A DNA stretch of 20,397 nucleotides from Candidatus Omnitrophota bacterium. Lineage in GTDB: Bacteria; Omnitrophota; Gorgyraeia; 2-02-FULL-51-18. The translations under genes were made by a program, and so were the position numbers. The stretch lies in contig JAHFFM010000011.1 in NCBI GenBank assembly GCA_023247935.1, positions 1 to 20,397 on the forward strand. The letters are read 5' to 3'. The notes under the pieces are model-generated. The model did no database searches, was not told the origin of the DNA, and saw nothing but the letters and a program-made list of their open reading frames with translations. Below are positions 1-7,709 of the stretch, piece after piece. Position 1 is the first letter of the stretch, and every line of letters begins with the position of its first letter.

Positions 1-25
1 TCGGCCTTTTTTTCAAGAAAGCGTG

Positions 26-57
26 TTGACACTGAACCTCCCTGGGTGTACTATAAT
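26..57 (+). promoter_or_regulatory. Sigma70-type promoter of the dcw cluster
   Basis: A perfect -35 hexamer TTGACA lies at 26-31. A perfect -10 hexamer TATAAT lies at 52-57, but 20 bases away, which is longer than the usual 16-18. An overlapping hexamer TACTAT at 49-54 gives an ideal 17-base spacer, so either may be the working -10. A 5-bp inverted repeat, CTGGG at 42-46 and CCCAG at 58-62, brackets the -10. Transcription would begin near 60-66, leaving a leader of about 35 bases before mraZ. It is the only convincing promoter I see ahead of the cluster. Confidence 0.7.
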
Positions 58-63
58 CCCAGA

Positions 64-84
64 TTTCCCCAAAAAGTGGGGAAA
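64..84 (+). repeat. Perfect 7-bp inverted repeat in the mraZ leader
   Basis: TTTCCCC at 64-70 is the exact reverse complement of GGGGAAA at 78-84, separated by a 7-base spacer. In the leader RNA it would form a small hairpin just upstream of the Shine-Dalgarno sequence. It overlaps the first MraZ-type repeat, so the DNA and RNA roles cannot be separated from sequence alone. No T tract follows, so it is not a terminator. Confidence 0.45.
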
Positions 85-91
85 AGTGGAG
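73..91 (+). promoter_or_regulatory. Putative MraZ operator: direct repeats in the mraZ leader
   Basis: AAAGTGG occurs twice, at 73-79 and 83-89, with a 10-base period (one helical turn). This agrees with the AAAGTG(T/G) N3 repeat reported for Mycoplasma MraZ. Read in the E. coli way (TGGGN repeats with 5-base gaps), TGGGG at 77-81 is followed after 5 bases by TGGAG at 87-91, with TGGGT at 43-47 as a possible outlying half-site. The repeats lie just downstream of the promoter and merge into the mraZ ribosome binding site (GGAGG, 88-92). MraZ bound here could repress its own cluster. The match is by eye. Confidence 0.6.
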
Positions 92-98
92 GGATAAG

Positions 99-548
99 AT
101 GTTTTACGGAGAACATGAGCATTCCATCGATCGCAAAGGACGGCTCATTATCCCTTCTAAATTCAGGGAGGTGTTTAAAGAAAATTATGTGGAACGATTT
201 TTCGTCACTCGGGGTTTGGATACGTGTCTCTTTGTATTCACAGAAGATGAATGGAAAAAACAAGAGAACAGGTTCCGCGCGCTTTCATTCACGTCAAGCG
301 AAGCGCGGCAGTTTAACAGGATCTATTTTTCGGGTGCTTGTGAAGTCACCTGTGATAAACAGGGCCGGATTTTAGTTCCGCAGTATTTAAAAGATTTCGC
401 CAAAATTAAAAGTGATGTGGTGATTGTAGGTGTTTCCAATCGCATTGAAATTTGGGGAAAAGATATTTGGGCGGAGTTTTATAGAAATGCAAAGGATTCA
501 TTTGAAAAAATAGCCGAAAATGTTTTTGGCCAAGAGGCTGCGGAATGA
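99..548 (+). CDS. mraZ: MraZ, transcriptional regulator of the dcw cluster
   Basis: MraZ is a DNA-binding protein that forms ring oligomers and regulates the dcw promoter. The 149-residue product has the family's two tandem SpoVT/AbrB-like modules, each with a DxxGRxxxP signature: DRKGRLIIP at residues 11-19 and DKQGRILVP at 86-94. Length is normal for the family (about 140-155). The ATG at 99 is preceded by GGAGG at 88-92 with 6-base spacing. It is the first gene of the cluster, the usual position for mraZ, and the leader repeats at 73-91 suggest autoregulation. Its stop (TGA 546-548) overlaps the ATG of the following small ORF by 4 bases. Confidence 0.95.
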   Translation: MFYGEHEHSIDRKGRLIIPSKFREVFKENYVERFFVTRGLDTCLFVFTEDEWKKQENRFRALSFTSSEARQFNRIYFSGACEVTCDKQGRILVPQYLKDFAKIKSDVVIVGVSNRIEIWGKDIWAEFYRNAKDSFEKIAENVFGQEAAE

Positions 549-724
549 GAAAAGATATCATGTCGGGTGAGTACGGGGGTAATGTTGAAAATTTTAAACG
601 CCGGCGCGCACTTCCGCCTACGCCGAAAGAATCGCAGGACACGAAATTTTTTCAAAGAATTTTGAATGGAAAAAGGATGGAGAATATGGTGTTTATCACA
701 AAAACCATTGCGAGGGATCGTTGA
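545..724 (+). CDS. Small ORF of 59 residues between mraZ and rsmH, function unknown
   Basis: I do not recognise this gene. An open frame of 59 codons starts with ATG at 545, sharing ATGA with the mraZ stop, and ends with TGA at 722-724, sharing TTGA with the rsmH TTG start. AAGAGG at 532-537 gives a plausible ribosome binding site with 7-base spacing. The product is basic, with a KRRR patch near residues 18-21, a PPTP turn and a basic C-terminus, and has no clear membrane segment or signal peptide. It fills the whole 172-base gap between mraZ and rsmH. The double 4-base overlap follows the coupling pattern of the cluster and argues for translation, possibly mainly to deliver ribosomes to the TTG of rsmH. 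Without homologs it could still be a chance frame. Confidence 0.55.
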   Translation: MRKDIMSGEYGGNVENFKRRRALPPTPKESQDTKFFQRILNGKRMENMVFITKTIARDR

Positions 725-1632
725 CGCATGAAAGTGTGCTTCTGGCTGAGTCCATCGAATGGCTTGCTCCAGGGCCGGGCAAAGTCCTGGTCGACGGGAC
801 GTTGGGGCTCGGCGGGCACTCGAGGCGGTGGCTTGAATCCTCAATGCCAAATGGCCAGGTGGTCGGTTTTGACAGGGATCCGGAGGCGGTTTTGGAGGCG
901 GGCCGGATACTCGAAAATTTTGGAAATCGGACGATGATTATTTGTGATAATTTTTGCCACGCAGCGAAACATTTGAAAGCAAAAAAGGTAAAAGCGGTAG
1001 ACGCTATTTTGCTGGATTTAGGCGTGAGTTCATTGCAATTGGATAAAGCGTCTAAAGGATTCAGCTTTCGTTTAGAGGGCCCTTTAGACATGCGCATGAA
1101 TCCGGAAGATTCTGTCAGCGCGGAAACGCTGGTGAACGAGGCTTCCGAAGAATCGCTTAGAGAAATTTTTTGGAAATACGGGGAGGAACGTTTTTCGCGT
1201 CAAATAGCGCGCCGCATTGTCCAGGAGAGAGCCAAAAAAAGAATTCAAACGACACGTGAGCTTGAAAATATTATTTTTCACGCGGTTCCACGCGGCGCGC
1301 GCTTTGGCGGGCGTCTTCATCCGGCGACGCGTTGTTTTCAAGCGCTTCGGATTGCCGTCAATCAAGAATTGGAAGCTTTGCAGGAATTTTTACCACAGGC
1401 CGTGGAATTGCTTGGGGAAGAAGGGCGTTTGGCCGTGATTTCGTTTCATTCGCTCGAAGACCGAATTGTAAAAAAACTTTTTAGGGATTTTGAAAAAAAT
1501 AAAATGGGAAAAATTTTAACAAAAAAGCCGATTGAGCCTTCAGAGGTCGAGAAATCACAAAACCCGCGTTCCCGCAGCGCAAAAATGCGCGTATTCGAGC
1601 GGAGAGCCTTAAACAGCGAGGCAGTCTCATGA
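721..1632 (+). CDS. rsmH: RsmH, 16S rRNA m4C1402 methyltransferase
   Basis: RsmH (MraW) methylates N4 of C1402 in 16S rRNA using S-adenosylmethionine. The 303-residue protein opens with the typical HESVLLAE block. The SAM-binding segment is VDGTLGLGGHS at residues 24-34 with the acidic strand GFDRDP at 49-54. Further family blocks are LDLGVSSLQLD, PLDMRMNP, HPATRCFQALRIAVNQEL, VISFHSLEDR and the C-terminal NPRSRSAKMRVFER. Start choice: TTG at 721 places the conserved N-terminus exactly where expected; GAGGG at 712-716 is the likely ribosome binding site. The start overlaps the small ORF stop, and its own stop overlaps the ftsL-like ATG by 4 bases. Confidence 0.96.
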   Translation: MTHESVLLAESIEWLAPGPGKVLVDGTLGLGGHSRRWLESSMPNGQVVGFDRDPEAVLEAGRILENFGNRTMIICDNFCHAAKHLKAKKVKAVDAILLDLGVSSLQLDKASKGFSFRLEGPLDMRMNPEDSVSAETLVNEASEESLREIFWKYGEERFSRQIARRIVQERAKKRIQTTRELENIIFHAVPRGARFGGRLHPATRCFQALRIAVNQELEALQEFLPQAVELLGEEGRLAVISFHSLEDRIVKKLFRDFEKNKMGKILTKKPIEPSEVEKSQNPRSRSAKMRVFERRALNSEAVS

Positions 1633-1991
1633 AAAAATTCCTTGCGATTTTAGGGTTGACGGTGATGGCGTCTCTTTTTTATGTTTCTCAGGAAGTGGAG
1701 GCCGTGAAAATCGGTTACACCATCCGAAAACAAGAGGAAAGTAAGACCCAGCTTCTTGACCGGTCCAGAGCGTTAAAGTACAATATTGCAAGATTGAAAG
1801 CGCCAAATACGCTTGAAAAGCGCTTGATTGCCCAAAAGATTAATCTTCAATCGCCCAAAACTTGGCAAACGCTCGTAATTTCGCCGGCGTCGGCCCAAAA
1901 ACAGGCGATGACCCGTTCGATTTTGAGCAACGGGCCAATATTAAGCAAATTTATTGTCGGAACCGCGCAAGCGGAGGCGAAAGAATCCTAA
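1629..1991 (+). CDS. ftsL: FtsL-like septal membrane protein
   Basis: FtsL is a bitopic divisome protein that works with FtsB and FtsQ to activate FtsW-FtsI. The 120-residue product has a short basic N-terminus, one membrane segment at about residues 4-20, then a QEVEAVKIGYTIRK block and a charged helical stretch to about residue 60 that looks like a coiled coil. This is followed by a P-x-x-LEKR segment as seen in FtsL proteins. Family sequence conservation is low, so the call rests on topology, size and position between rsmH and ftsI. The C-terminal 40 residues are Ala/Ser-rich and not recognised. ATG 1629 overlaps the rsmH stop (ATGA). Confidence 0.8.
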   Translation: MKKFLAILGLTVMASLFYVSQEVEAVKIGYTIRKQEESKTQLLDRSRALKYNIARLKAPNTLEKRLIAQKINLQSPKTWQTLVISPASAQKQAMTRSILSNGPILSKFIVGTAQAEAKES

Positions 1992-1994
1992 AAA

Positions 1995-2012
1995 CGGCCT
2001 TAAAAAAGGTCG
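1995..2012 (+). promoter_or_regulatory. Possible hairpin overlapping the ftsI ribosome binding site
   Basis: In the short gap between the ftsL-like gene and ftsI, CGGCCTT (1995-2001) can pair with AAGGTCG (2006-2012) around an AAAA loop, giving 7 pairs including one G-U. The AAGG in the 3' arm is the best Shine-Dalgarno candidate for the TTG at 2020. No T tract follows, so it is not a terminator. Folding could limit ftsI initiation. This is one of the few places in the cluster where genes are not directly coupled. Confidence 0.3.
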
Positions 2013-2019
2013 GTGAATT

Positions 2020-3807
2020 TTGACTGAGCCTAAGCTTTCTCGTAAACGATTATTCGTCGTATTTTACTCTCTTTTAACAGCGCTGTTTTGTCTCATCTTT
2101 CGTTTGGGTTTTATCCAGATTTTTAGAGCCTCCAGCTATTTTTCTATCGCCCAAAATCAATCCCGAAGTGTTATTGAAATGCAGCCCGCGCGCGGGCGCA
2201 TCGTCGATTCCAAAAGCCACGAATTGGCGCTGGACGTCCGCTTGGATTCTCTTTACGCGGTTTCCCGCGAAATTAAAAATAAAGCAAAAATTGCCGATCA
2301 ATTGGCGTCTATTTTGGGGATGGATCGAAGTGTCATTTTTGAACGGTTGAGCCGCGATAAAATGTTTGTTTGGATCGCGCGTAAAATTTCCCCCGTCAAG
2401 GCTGATGCGATACGAAAGCTAAAAATAGAAGGTCTGGGTTTTGTCAAAGAATCCCAGCGTGTCTATCCCAAAGGAGAAACAGCCTGCCATATCCTCGGTT
2501 TTACGGACGTGGACAACAACGGCTTGGAAGGAATCGAACTTTCTTATAATAGTTTTCTTAAAGGTGTTCCCGGTTGGAGGATGGTTCAAAAAGACGCGAA
2601 ACAGCGCGAACTTATTTCTAAGCAGATTGAGATGGTAGCGCCTGTGGATGGTTATAGCATTCATCTCACGATTGACGAGGTTATTCAGTCTATCGCGGAA
2701 AGAGCGCTTGCCGAAACTTGTAAAAAGTTTAACGCTCTTGGCGGATCGATCGTGGTCATGGACCCAAAAAGCGGGGATATTTTGGGTATGGCCATGTATC
2801 CGGTCTATGATTTGAACAACGCCAGAAAATCAAAACCTGAAAACCGGCGCAACCGCGCGGTAACGGATCTTTTTGAGCCCGGCTCTGTTTTTAAAATGAT
2901 AACGCTCTCTGGGATTCTTCAGGAAAAAATATTCGGGTTGGACGAGAAATTTGACTGTGAAAACGGAAGTTGGGCGGTTGCCGGAAAAGTGCTGCACGAT
3001 CATCATGGTTATGGGCTGCTGACCTTCCGGGAAATTATTGAGAAATCGAGCAACATTGGGGCGGTGAAGGCTGCCATGCGTTTGGGCGCCAATAAATTAT
3101 ACAAATATATCAAGGATTTTGGGTTTGGCTCGCAGACCGGGATAGGACTGAGCGGCGAAATAAGAGGGCTTGTGCCCAATCCAAAAAATTGGTCCAGAAG
3201 CTCTATTATCAACATTCCGATCGGGCATGGCGTGGCCGTGACGCCGATTCAACTGGTGTCCGCGTTTTCCGCGGTGGCCAATAACGGTCTTTTGATGAAG
3301 CCTCGTTTGATTACGCATATCGATGATGCGGACGGAAAAATTATTCAAAGTTATGACCCTGAGCCTGTTCGTCAGGTAATTTCCAAGGAAACAGCTCTGC
3401 AGGTGCGCACGGTTTTGGAAGGCGTTGTGGAGCGCGGAACCGGAAAAAAAGCGGCTGTTCCGGGATTTCGTGCCGCCGGAAAAACAGGAACGGCTCAAAA
3501 GCTCATGCCGGATGGAAAATATTCTCATGATCTTTTTTGGGCTTCGTTTGTGGGGTTTGTCCCCTATGATGATCCGAAACTCGTGATTTCTGTTTCGGTG
3601 GATCAGCCTCACCCCGTTTATTATGGCGGCGACGTGGCTGCGCCCGCTTTTTCCAGGGCGGCCTCCGAGATCCTGGGATATTGGCAGGTTTCTCAAACCG
3701 TTATGCCCGACCAGGTGATCAAAGACGGCTCGCAAATTTTAAAAGCTAAAAAGACTCCCGCAGCTCCCATTGAATCACATGCTCCCATCGCTGTCGCAGG
3801 CCAATGA
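2020..3807 (+). CDS. ftsI: FtsI (PBP3), septal peptidoglycan transpeptidase
   Basis: This class B penicillin-binding protein crosslinks septal peptidoglycan. The 595-residue protein has an N-terminal membrane anchor at about residues 11-34 and a pedestal domain (RGRIVDSKSHELA at 58-70). The transpeptidase domain carries all three catalytic motifs: SVFK at 289-292 (nucleophile Ser289), SSN at 343-345 and KTGT at 488-491. There are no C-terminal PASTA repeats, unlike many Gram-positive relatives; the last 35 residues are a Pro/Ala-rich tail. TTG at 2020 is the chosen start because it leaves a short cytoplasmic N-terminus before the anchor. It sits between ftsL and murE as in classical dcw clusters, and its stop overlaps murE by 4 bases. 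Confidence 0.94.
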   Translation: MTEPKLSRKRLFVVFYSLLTALFCLIFRLGFIQIFRASSYFSIAQNQSRSVIEMQPARGRIVDSKSHELALDVRLDSLYAVSREIKNKAKIADQLASILGMDRSVIFERLSRDKMFVWIARKISPVKADAIRKLKIEGLGFVKESQRVYPKGETACHILGFTDVDNNGLEGIELSYNSFLKGVPGWRMVQKDAKQRELISKQIEMVAPVDGYSIHLTIDEVIQSIAERALAETCKKFNALGGSIVVMDPKSGDILGMAMYPVYDLNNARKSKPENRRNRAVTDLFEPGSVFKMITLSGILQEKIFGLDEKFDCENGSWAVAGKVLHDHHGYGLLTFREIIEKSSNIGAVKAAMRLGANKLYKYIKDFGFGSQTGIGLSGEIRGLVPNPKNWSRSSIINIPIGHGVAVTPIQLVSAFSAVANNGLLMKPRLITHIDDADGKIIQSYDPEPVRQVISKETALQVRTVLEGVVERGTGKKAAVPGFRAAGKTGTAQKLMPDGKYSHDLFWASFVGFVPYDDPKLVISVSVDQPHPVYYGGDVAAPAFSRAASEILGYWQVSQTVMPDQVIKDGSQILKAKKTPAAPIESHAPIAVAGQ

Positions 3808-5267
3808 TTCCGCTGAGACAATTTATTCTCGAAGCTTATCCCGGCTATTCCGTCTCCTCTTTTCCTGATATATCTGTCAATGGTTTGGAATGTGACTCCC
3901 GAAAAGTGCAGAAGGGATTTGTTTTTATCGCCGTTAAAGGCAAGAAATTAGACGGGGATGCTTTTATCCAAGAGGCGGTGAGTAAAGGTGCCGTTGCCAT
4001 TGTTTCTGAAGACACAACACCGGCAAAAGATTTTTCGCTGCCTTGGATTTTAGTCAGAGATAGCCGCGACGCGGTACTGCGTTTGTCGCAAGTATTTTAT
4101 GCAAATCCTTCAAAAGATTTGAAAATCGTAGGAGTGACGGGCACAAACGGCAAAACCACCACGACTTATTTGCTGGAGCATTTGTTGCTCAAGAAAGGCT
4201 TGAGACCGGGAGTCATAGGAACGGTTAATTACCGTTATGCCGGAAAAGAAATTCCAGCCGCTGAGACCACGCCCGGACCTCTTCAATTGCAGAGAATTTT
4301 TTCGGAAATGAAGCAGGCACATTGTTCGCACGCGCTTATGGAAGTCTCCTCGCATGCTTTGGATCAAAACCGTACGGGGGGTGTTCACTTTTCGGCTGCC
4401 ATTTTCACTAATTTGACGCGTGACCATTTGGATTATCATGTCACCATGGAAAATTATTTTGAGGCCAAATCGAAATTATTTTCAGGCCTTTCAGAAGAGA
4501 CTTCCGCAATTATCAACCATGATGACGAATGGGGTATGAAGCTGGCTTCAAAGACGTTAGCGAAAAAATGGACGTTCGGTTTAAAAGACGGCGCGGATTT
4601 TCAAGCGGTCAATTTGCGATACGCGCATGACGGCGCCGGGTTTGAATTAAAATTTGAAGGAAAAAAAATTGCCGTGCATTTGCCTTTAATCGGCGCGCAC
4701 AATGTTTACAACGCGCTGGGAGCGATAGCCGCATTTTATTCACTGGGTTTTTCGGTTGGTGAAGCATGCGCGTTTTTAAGCGATTTTAAGGGTGTTCCCG
4801 GTAGATTGGAATCGGTTCGGGCGGGGCAGGATTTCGCGGTGGTTGTGGATTTCGCGCATACACCCGACGGTCTTGAAAATGTGCTGCGTTCCTTAAAAAA
4901 TCACCCGAACGGAAAATTGATATTGGTTTTTGGATGCGGGGGCGACAGGGATAGAGTCAAGCGGCCGCAAATGGCATCCATCGCCGCTAAATACGCGGAC
5001 AGGATTTTTGTCACGTCCGATAATCCTCGCTCGGAAGACCCTAAGGCCATTGCCGCTGAAATATGCGGCGGCTTCCCTCAAGATTTTAAAAAATATGCCG
5101 TGGTGATTGACCGCCGGAAGGCTATCCGGCAAGCGCTTCTTGAAGCCAGAACCGGAGACATGGTTTTGCTCGCGGGAAAAGGCCATGAAAGAAGCCAGAT
5201 TATCGGCAATGAAAGCATTCCTTTTAGTGACCGTGAAGAAGTGGAGAGAGTTTTAGTTGGGCGTTGA
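3804..5267 (+). CDS. murE: MurE, UDP-MurNAc-L-Ala-D-Glu:meso-diaminopimelate ligase
   Basis: MurE adds the third peptide residue to the cytoplasmic peptidoglycan precursor using ATP. The 487-residue protein has the three Mur ligase domains: an N-terminal UDP-binding domain, a central ATPase with GTNGKTT at residues 113-119 and a likely carbamylated lysine at K222 (AKSKLF), and a C-terminal domain starting near GRLE at 333. DNPRSEDP at 406-413 contains the DNPR motif typical of meso-diaminopimelate-specific enzymes rather than lysine-adding ones, and GKGHE follows at 458-462. ATG 3804 overlaps the ftsI stop (ATGA). Substrate assignment is from the motif only. Confidence 0.95.
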   Translation: MIPLRQFILEAYPGYSVSSFPDISVNGLECDSRKVQKGFVFIAVKGKKLDGDAFIQEAVSKGAVAIVSEDTTPAKDFSLPWILVRDSRDAVLRLSQVFYANPSKDLKIVGVTGTNGKTTTTYLLEHLLLKKGLRPGVIGTVNYRYAGKEIPAAETTPGPLQLQRIFSEMKQAHCSHALMEVSSHALDQNRTGGVHFSAAIFTNLTRDHLDYHVTMENYFEAKSKLFSGLSEETSAIINHDDEWGMKLASKTLAKKWTFGLKDGADFQAVNLRYAHDGAGFELKFEGKKIAVHLPLIGAHNVYNALGAIAAFYSLGFSVGEACAFLSDFKGVPGRLESVRAGQDFAVVVDFAHTPDGLENVLRSLKNHPNGKLILVFGCGGDRDRVKRPQMASIAAKYADRIFVTSDNPRSEDPKAIAAEICGGFPQDFKKYAVVIDRRKAIRQALLEARTGDMVLLAGKGHERSQIIGNESIPFSDREEVERVLVGR

Positions 5268-6648
5268 TTTGACAATTGAAGAAGTGATTCGGGAAACCGC
5301 GGGCACTGCGCTCGGGGTTCTGGAGCCGTCTGCACGGCTGTCCAGAATTTCGACGGACACGCGCCTTCTTGAAAGAAATGATTTTTTTGTCACTCTGATT
5401 GGAAAGCGGATGGACGGCCATGACTTCATTGAAGAAGCCATGGAAAAAGGTGTCCGCCTATTTTTAGTTTCCAACCAGAAGAAAATAAAATCGGAATGGC
5501 TGAAGTCCGCGGGTTTTATTCGGGTCAAGGATACGCTCGCGGCTTACGGAGAATTGGCCAGGCATTACCGTTCTAAGTTTAAAATCCCTCTCATTGCCAT
5601 CACGGGAAGCTCCGGAAAAACAACCGTCAAAGAATTAACCGCGCATTTGTTGTCCGCTAAATTTAAGGTGCTCAAAAATCGCGGCACGGAAAATAATTTA
5701 ATCGGCGTGCCGAAAACCTTGTTTCAATTGGACGAAGCCACGGAGGTCGCGGTTTTGGAAATAGGCACGAGTTTGCCGGGTGAAATCGAGCGGTTGTCCT
5801 GGATGACGCGCCCGCAAATGGGAATTTTGACGCAAATCGGGTATTCGCATTTGGAAGGGCTTAAAAGTTTGGAGGGTGTGCGCGAAGAAAAGCTCAGTCT
5901 TGTGAAGAATTTGGAGCGCGGCGGCGTCCTGATTTTAAACGCTGAAGATTCCATGCTTCAGAAAGTGAAAAGCGGGGTTCATCGTGTGGTTCGGGTGGGA
6001 TTTGATGCGGCGCATGCGGATTTGGCGGCGGAAGACATTCAATTTACGGAACAGGGAACGAGGTTTCGTTTAAAAGGGCATGGTTTGCTGGAAACCGCTT
6101 TATTGGGGCGACACAATGTTCTGAATTGTTTACTGGCTATTGAGGCGGCGCTGGCGTTTGGCGTGGAATTTGACGCAATAAAGTCTAAATTGGCGGATTT
6201 TAAAGCCATTCCGGGGAGGCTCTTTCTTAAAAACATTGAGGGTATTGTTTTTTTGGATGATTCTTATAATTCCAATCCCACTTCATTCCAAGCCGCGGTT
6301 GAAACTTTGAAAAATTTTAAAAGTTCGGGAAAGAAAGGCGTCGTTTGCGGAGATATGCTGGAATTGGGAGATTTGTCGAAGGAATTGCATCGAAATGCGG
6401 GGCGATGGCTGGCCGAAGCCGGTTTTGATTTTGTCGTGGCGGTCGGCACTGATTCCGCCTATTTGGTGGAAGAAGCTATAAAGAAAGATTTTCCGAAAGA
6501 AATGATTTATCATGCAAAGGATAGCGTGGCGGCTGGCGGGATTTGCCGCAAGCTGGTGTCGCAGGGGGATGTTGTGCTTGTGAAAGGTTCACGCGGAATG
6601 CAAATGGAAAAAATTTTCGAATGCTTTATCAATTCCTCTACCCTTTAA
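5257..6648 (+). CDS. murF: MurF, UDP-MurNAc-tripeptide:D-alanyl-D-alanine ligase
   Basis: MurF completes the UDP-MurNAc-pentapeptide by adding the D-Ala-D-Ala made by Ddl. The 463-residue product shows the P-loop ITGSSGKTT (about 115-123), the MurF hallmark NRGTENNLIGVP (141-152) and DDSYNSNP in the C-terminal domain. The start is TTG. TTG at 5257 overlaps murE by 11 bases and has GGAG at 5243-5246 ten bases upstream; a second in-frame TTG at 5269 would remove four residues but is 22 bases from that site, so 5257 is preferred. The next gene, mraY, starts inside the 3' end of murF (28-base overlap). Confidence 0.94.
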   Translation: MGVDLTIEEVIRETAGTALGVLEPSARLSRISTDTRLLERNDFFVTLIGKRMDGHDFIEEAMEKGVRLFLVSNQKKIKSEWLKSAGFIRVKDTLAAYGELARHYRSKFKIPLIAITGSSGKTTVKELTAHLLSAKFKVLKNRGTENNLIGVPKTLFQLDEATEVAVLEIGTSLPGEIERLSWMTRPQMGILTQIGYSHLEGLKSLEGVREEKLSLVKNLERGGVLILNAEDSMLQKVKSGVHRVVRVGFDAAHADLAAEDIQFTEQGTRFRLKGHGLLETALLGRHNVLNCLLAIEAALAFGVEFDAIKSKLADFKAIPGRLFLKNIEGIVFLDDSYNSNPTSFQAAVETLKNFKSSGKKGVVCGDMLELGDLSKELHRNAGRWLAEAGFDFVVAVGTDSAYLVEEAIKKDFPKEMIYHAKDSVAAGGICRKLVSQGDVVLVKGSRGMQMEKIFECFINSSTL

Positions 6649-7709
6649 GGGAATATTTTTTTGGTTTCAACGTTTTTCGTTACATCACGTTTCGCGCGGC
6701 TATGGCCGGGATCACGGCGTTTGTGATCACGCTTTTGATCGGGCCGTGGATGATCCGCTTTCTTTCCAGGTTGAATTTGAAACAAACCATTGAACGGGAG
6801 GGTTTTTCCGCGCTTTATAAGGAGCACGCTGGCAAGGAAAAAGTGCCGACCATGGGTGGATTGATGATTTTGGGATCCGTGCTTATTTCGACAATCTTAT
6901 GGATGGATTTAAAAAACCGCTACGTGTGGCTTTCTTTGATGATTATGACTTGGCTGGGGTTGGTTGGTTTTGTGGATGATTATTTGAAGCTGGCTAAAAA
7001 GGATTCCAAGGGTCTTACGGCGCTGAATAAATTTGTGGGACAGACTCTGGTGGGCATCGGCGTGGGCGTGTTTTTATATTTTGATTCACCGGTTTGGCGG
7101 GACGTGGCCGTGCCGTTTGCCAAGAGCTGGTTCATTGTTCTGGGTCCGGCCTATATTTTTTTCGTAGCTTTAGTTTTGACAGGCGCTTCCAATGCGGTGA
7201 ATTTAACGGACGGGCTGGACGGATTGGCCATTGGCTGCACGCTGATGATCGCGCTGGCTTATGGCGCCATCAGTTATATGACGGGTCACGCGGCATTCAG
7301 CCATTATTTGCAAATTCCTTATATTGCCGGAGCCGGAGAGCTGGCTGTTTTTTGCACGGTGCTTTTTGGGGCGGGGATGGGATTTCTTTGGTTTAATTCG
7401 CATCCCGCGAATGTGTTTATGGGGGACGTGGGCTCGCTTTCGCTGGGCGGCGCTTTGGGAGCGGTGGCTATTTTTACCAAAAAAGAATTGCTGCTTGTAA
7501 TTGTCGGCGGAATTTTTGTGATGGAGGCGATTTCCGTGATTCTGCAGGTCGGGAGTTATAAAATCAGGAAGCAGCGCATTTTTAGAATGGCTCCGATTCA
7601 CCATCATTTTCAGCTGGGCGGGCTTAAAGAAACGAAAGTGGTGATACGGTTTTGGATTATTTCGATTCTTTTATCACTCCTGGGGTTAACAACTTTAAAA
7701 TTACAATGA
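6621..7709 (+). CDS. mraY: MraY, phospho-MurNAc-pentapeptide translocase
   Basis: MraY transfers phospho-MurNAc-pentapeptide to undecaprenyl phosphate, forming lipid I in the inner membrane. The 362-residue polytopic protein carries DDYLK (119-123), NLTDGLDGLA (194-203), FMGDVGS (266-272) and the triple-histidine loop PIHHHFQLGG (325-334), covering the Mg and substrate site. Start choice: the frame stays open upstream to 6543, but ATG 6621 gives MLYQFLYPLREYFFGFNVFR, which matches the usual MraY N-terminus and length (about 360). This start lies 28 bases inside murF, suggesting coupled translation. The stop overlaps the murD ATG by 4 bases. Confidence 0.95.
   Translation: MLYQFLYPLREYFFGFNVFRYITFRAAMAGITAFVITLLIGPWMIRFLSRLNLKQTIEREGFSALYKEHAGKEKVPTMGGLMILGSVLISTILWMDLKNRYVWLSLMIMTWLGLVGFVDDYLKLAKKDSKGLTALNKFVGQTLVGIGVGVFLYFDSPVWRDVAVPFAKSWFIVLGPAYIFFVALVLTGASNAVNLTDGLDGLAIGCTLMIALAYGAISYMTGHAAFSHYLQIPYIAGAGELAVFCTVLFGAGMGFLWFNSHPANVFMGDVGSLSLGGALGAVAIFTKKELLLVIVGGIFVMEAISVILQVGSYKIRKQRIFRMAPIHHHFQLGGLKETKVVIRFWIISILLSLLGLTTLKLQ

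Noticed and set aside
1..15. T-rich stretch after TCGGCC, possibly the tail of a terminator from an upstream gene
   Set aside because: Only the 3' side is inside the window; without the upstream arm the hairpin cannot be shown.
3097..3735. Long open frame (212 codons) on the minus strand
   Set aside because: It lies entirely within the catalytic part of ftsI and its translation shows no family features; a shadow of codon bias.
6543..6620. Longer N-terminus for mraY
   Set aside because: The extra 26 residues lie inside murF in another frame and do not resemble MraY; ATG 6621 gives the family N-terminus and length.
7652..7705. Longer N-terminus for murD
   Set aside because: The extension overlaps conserved mraY coding sequence, and ATG 7706 gives the ATGA junction and normal Rossmann start.
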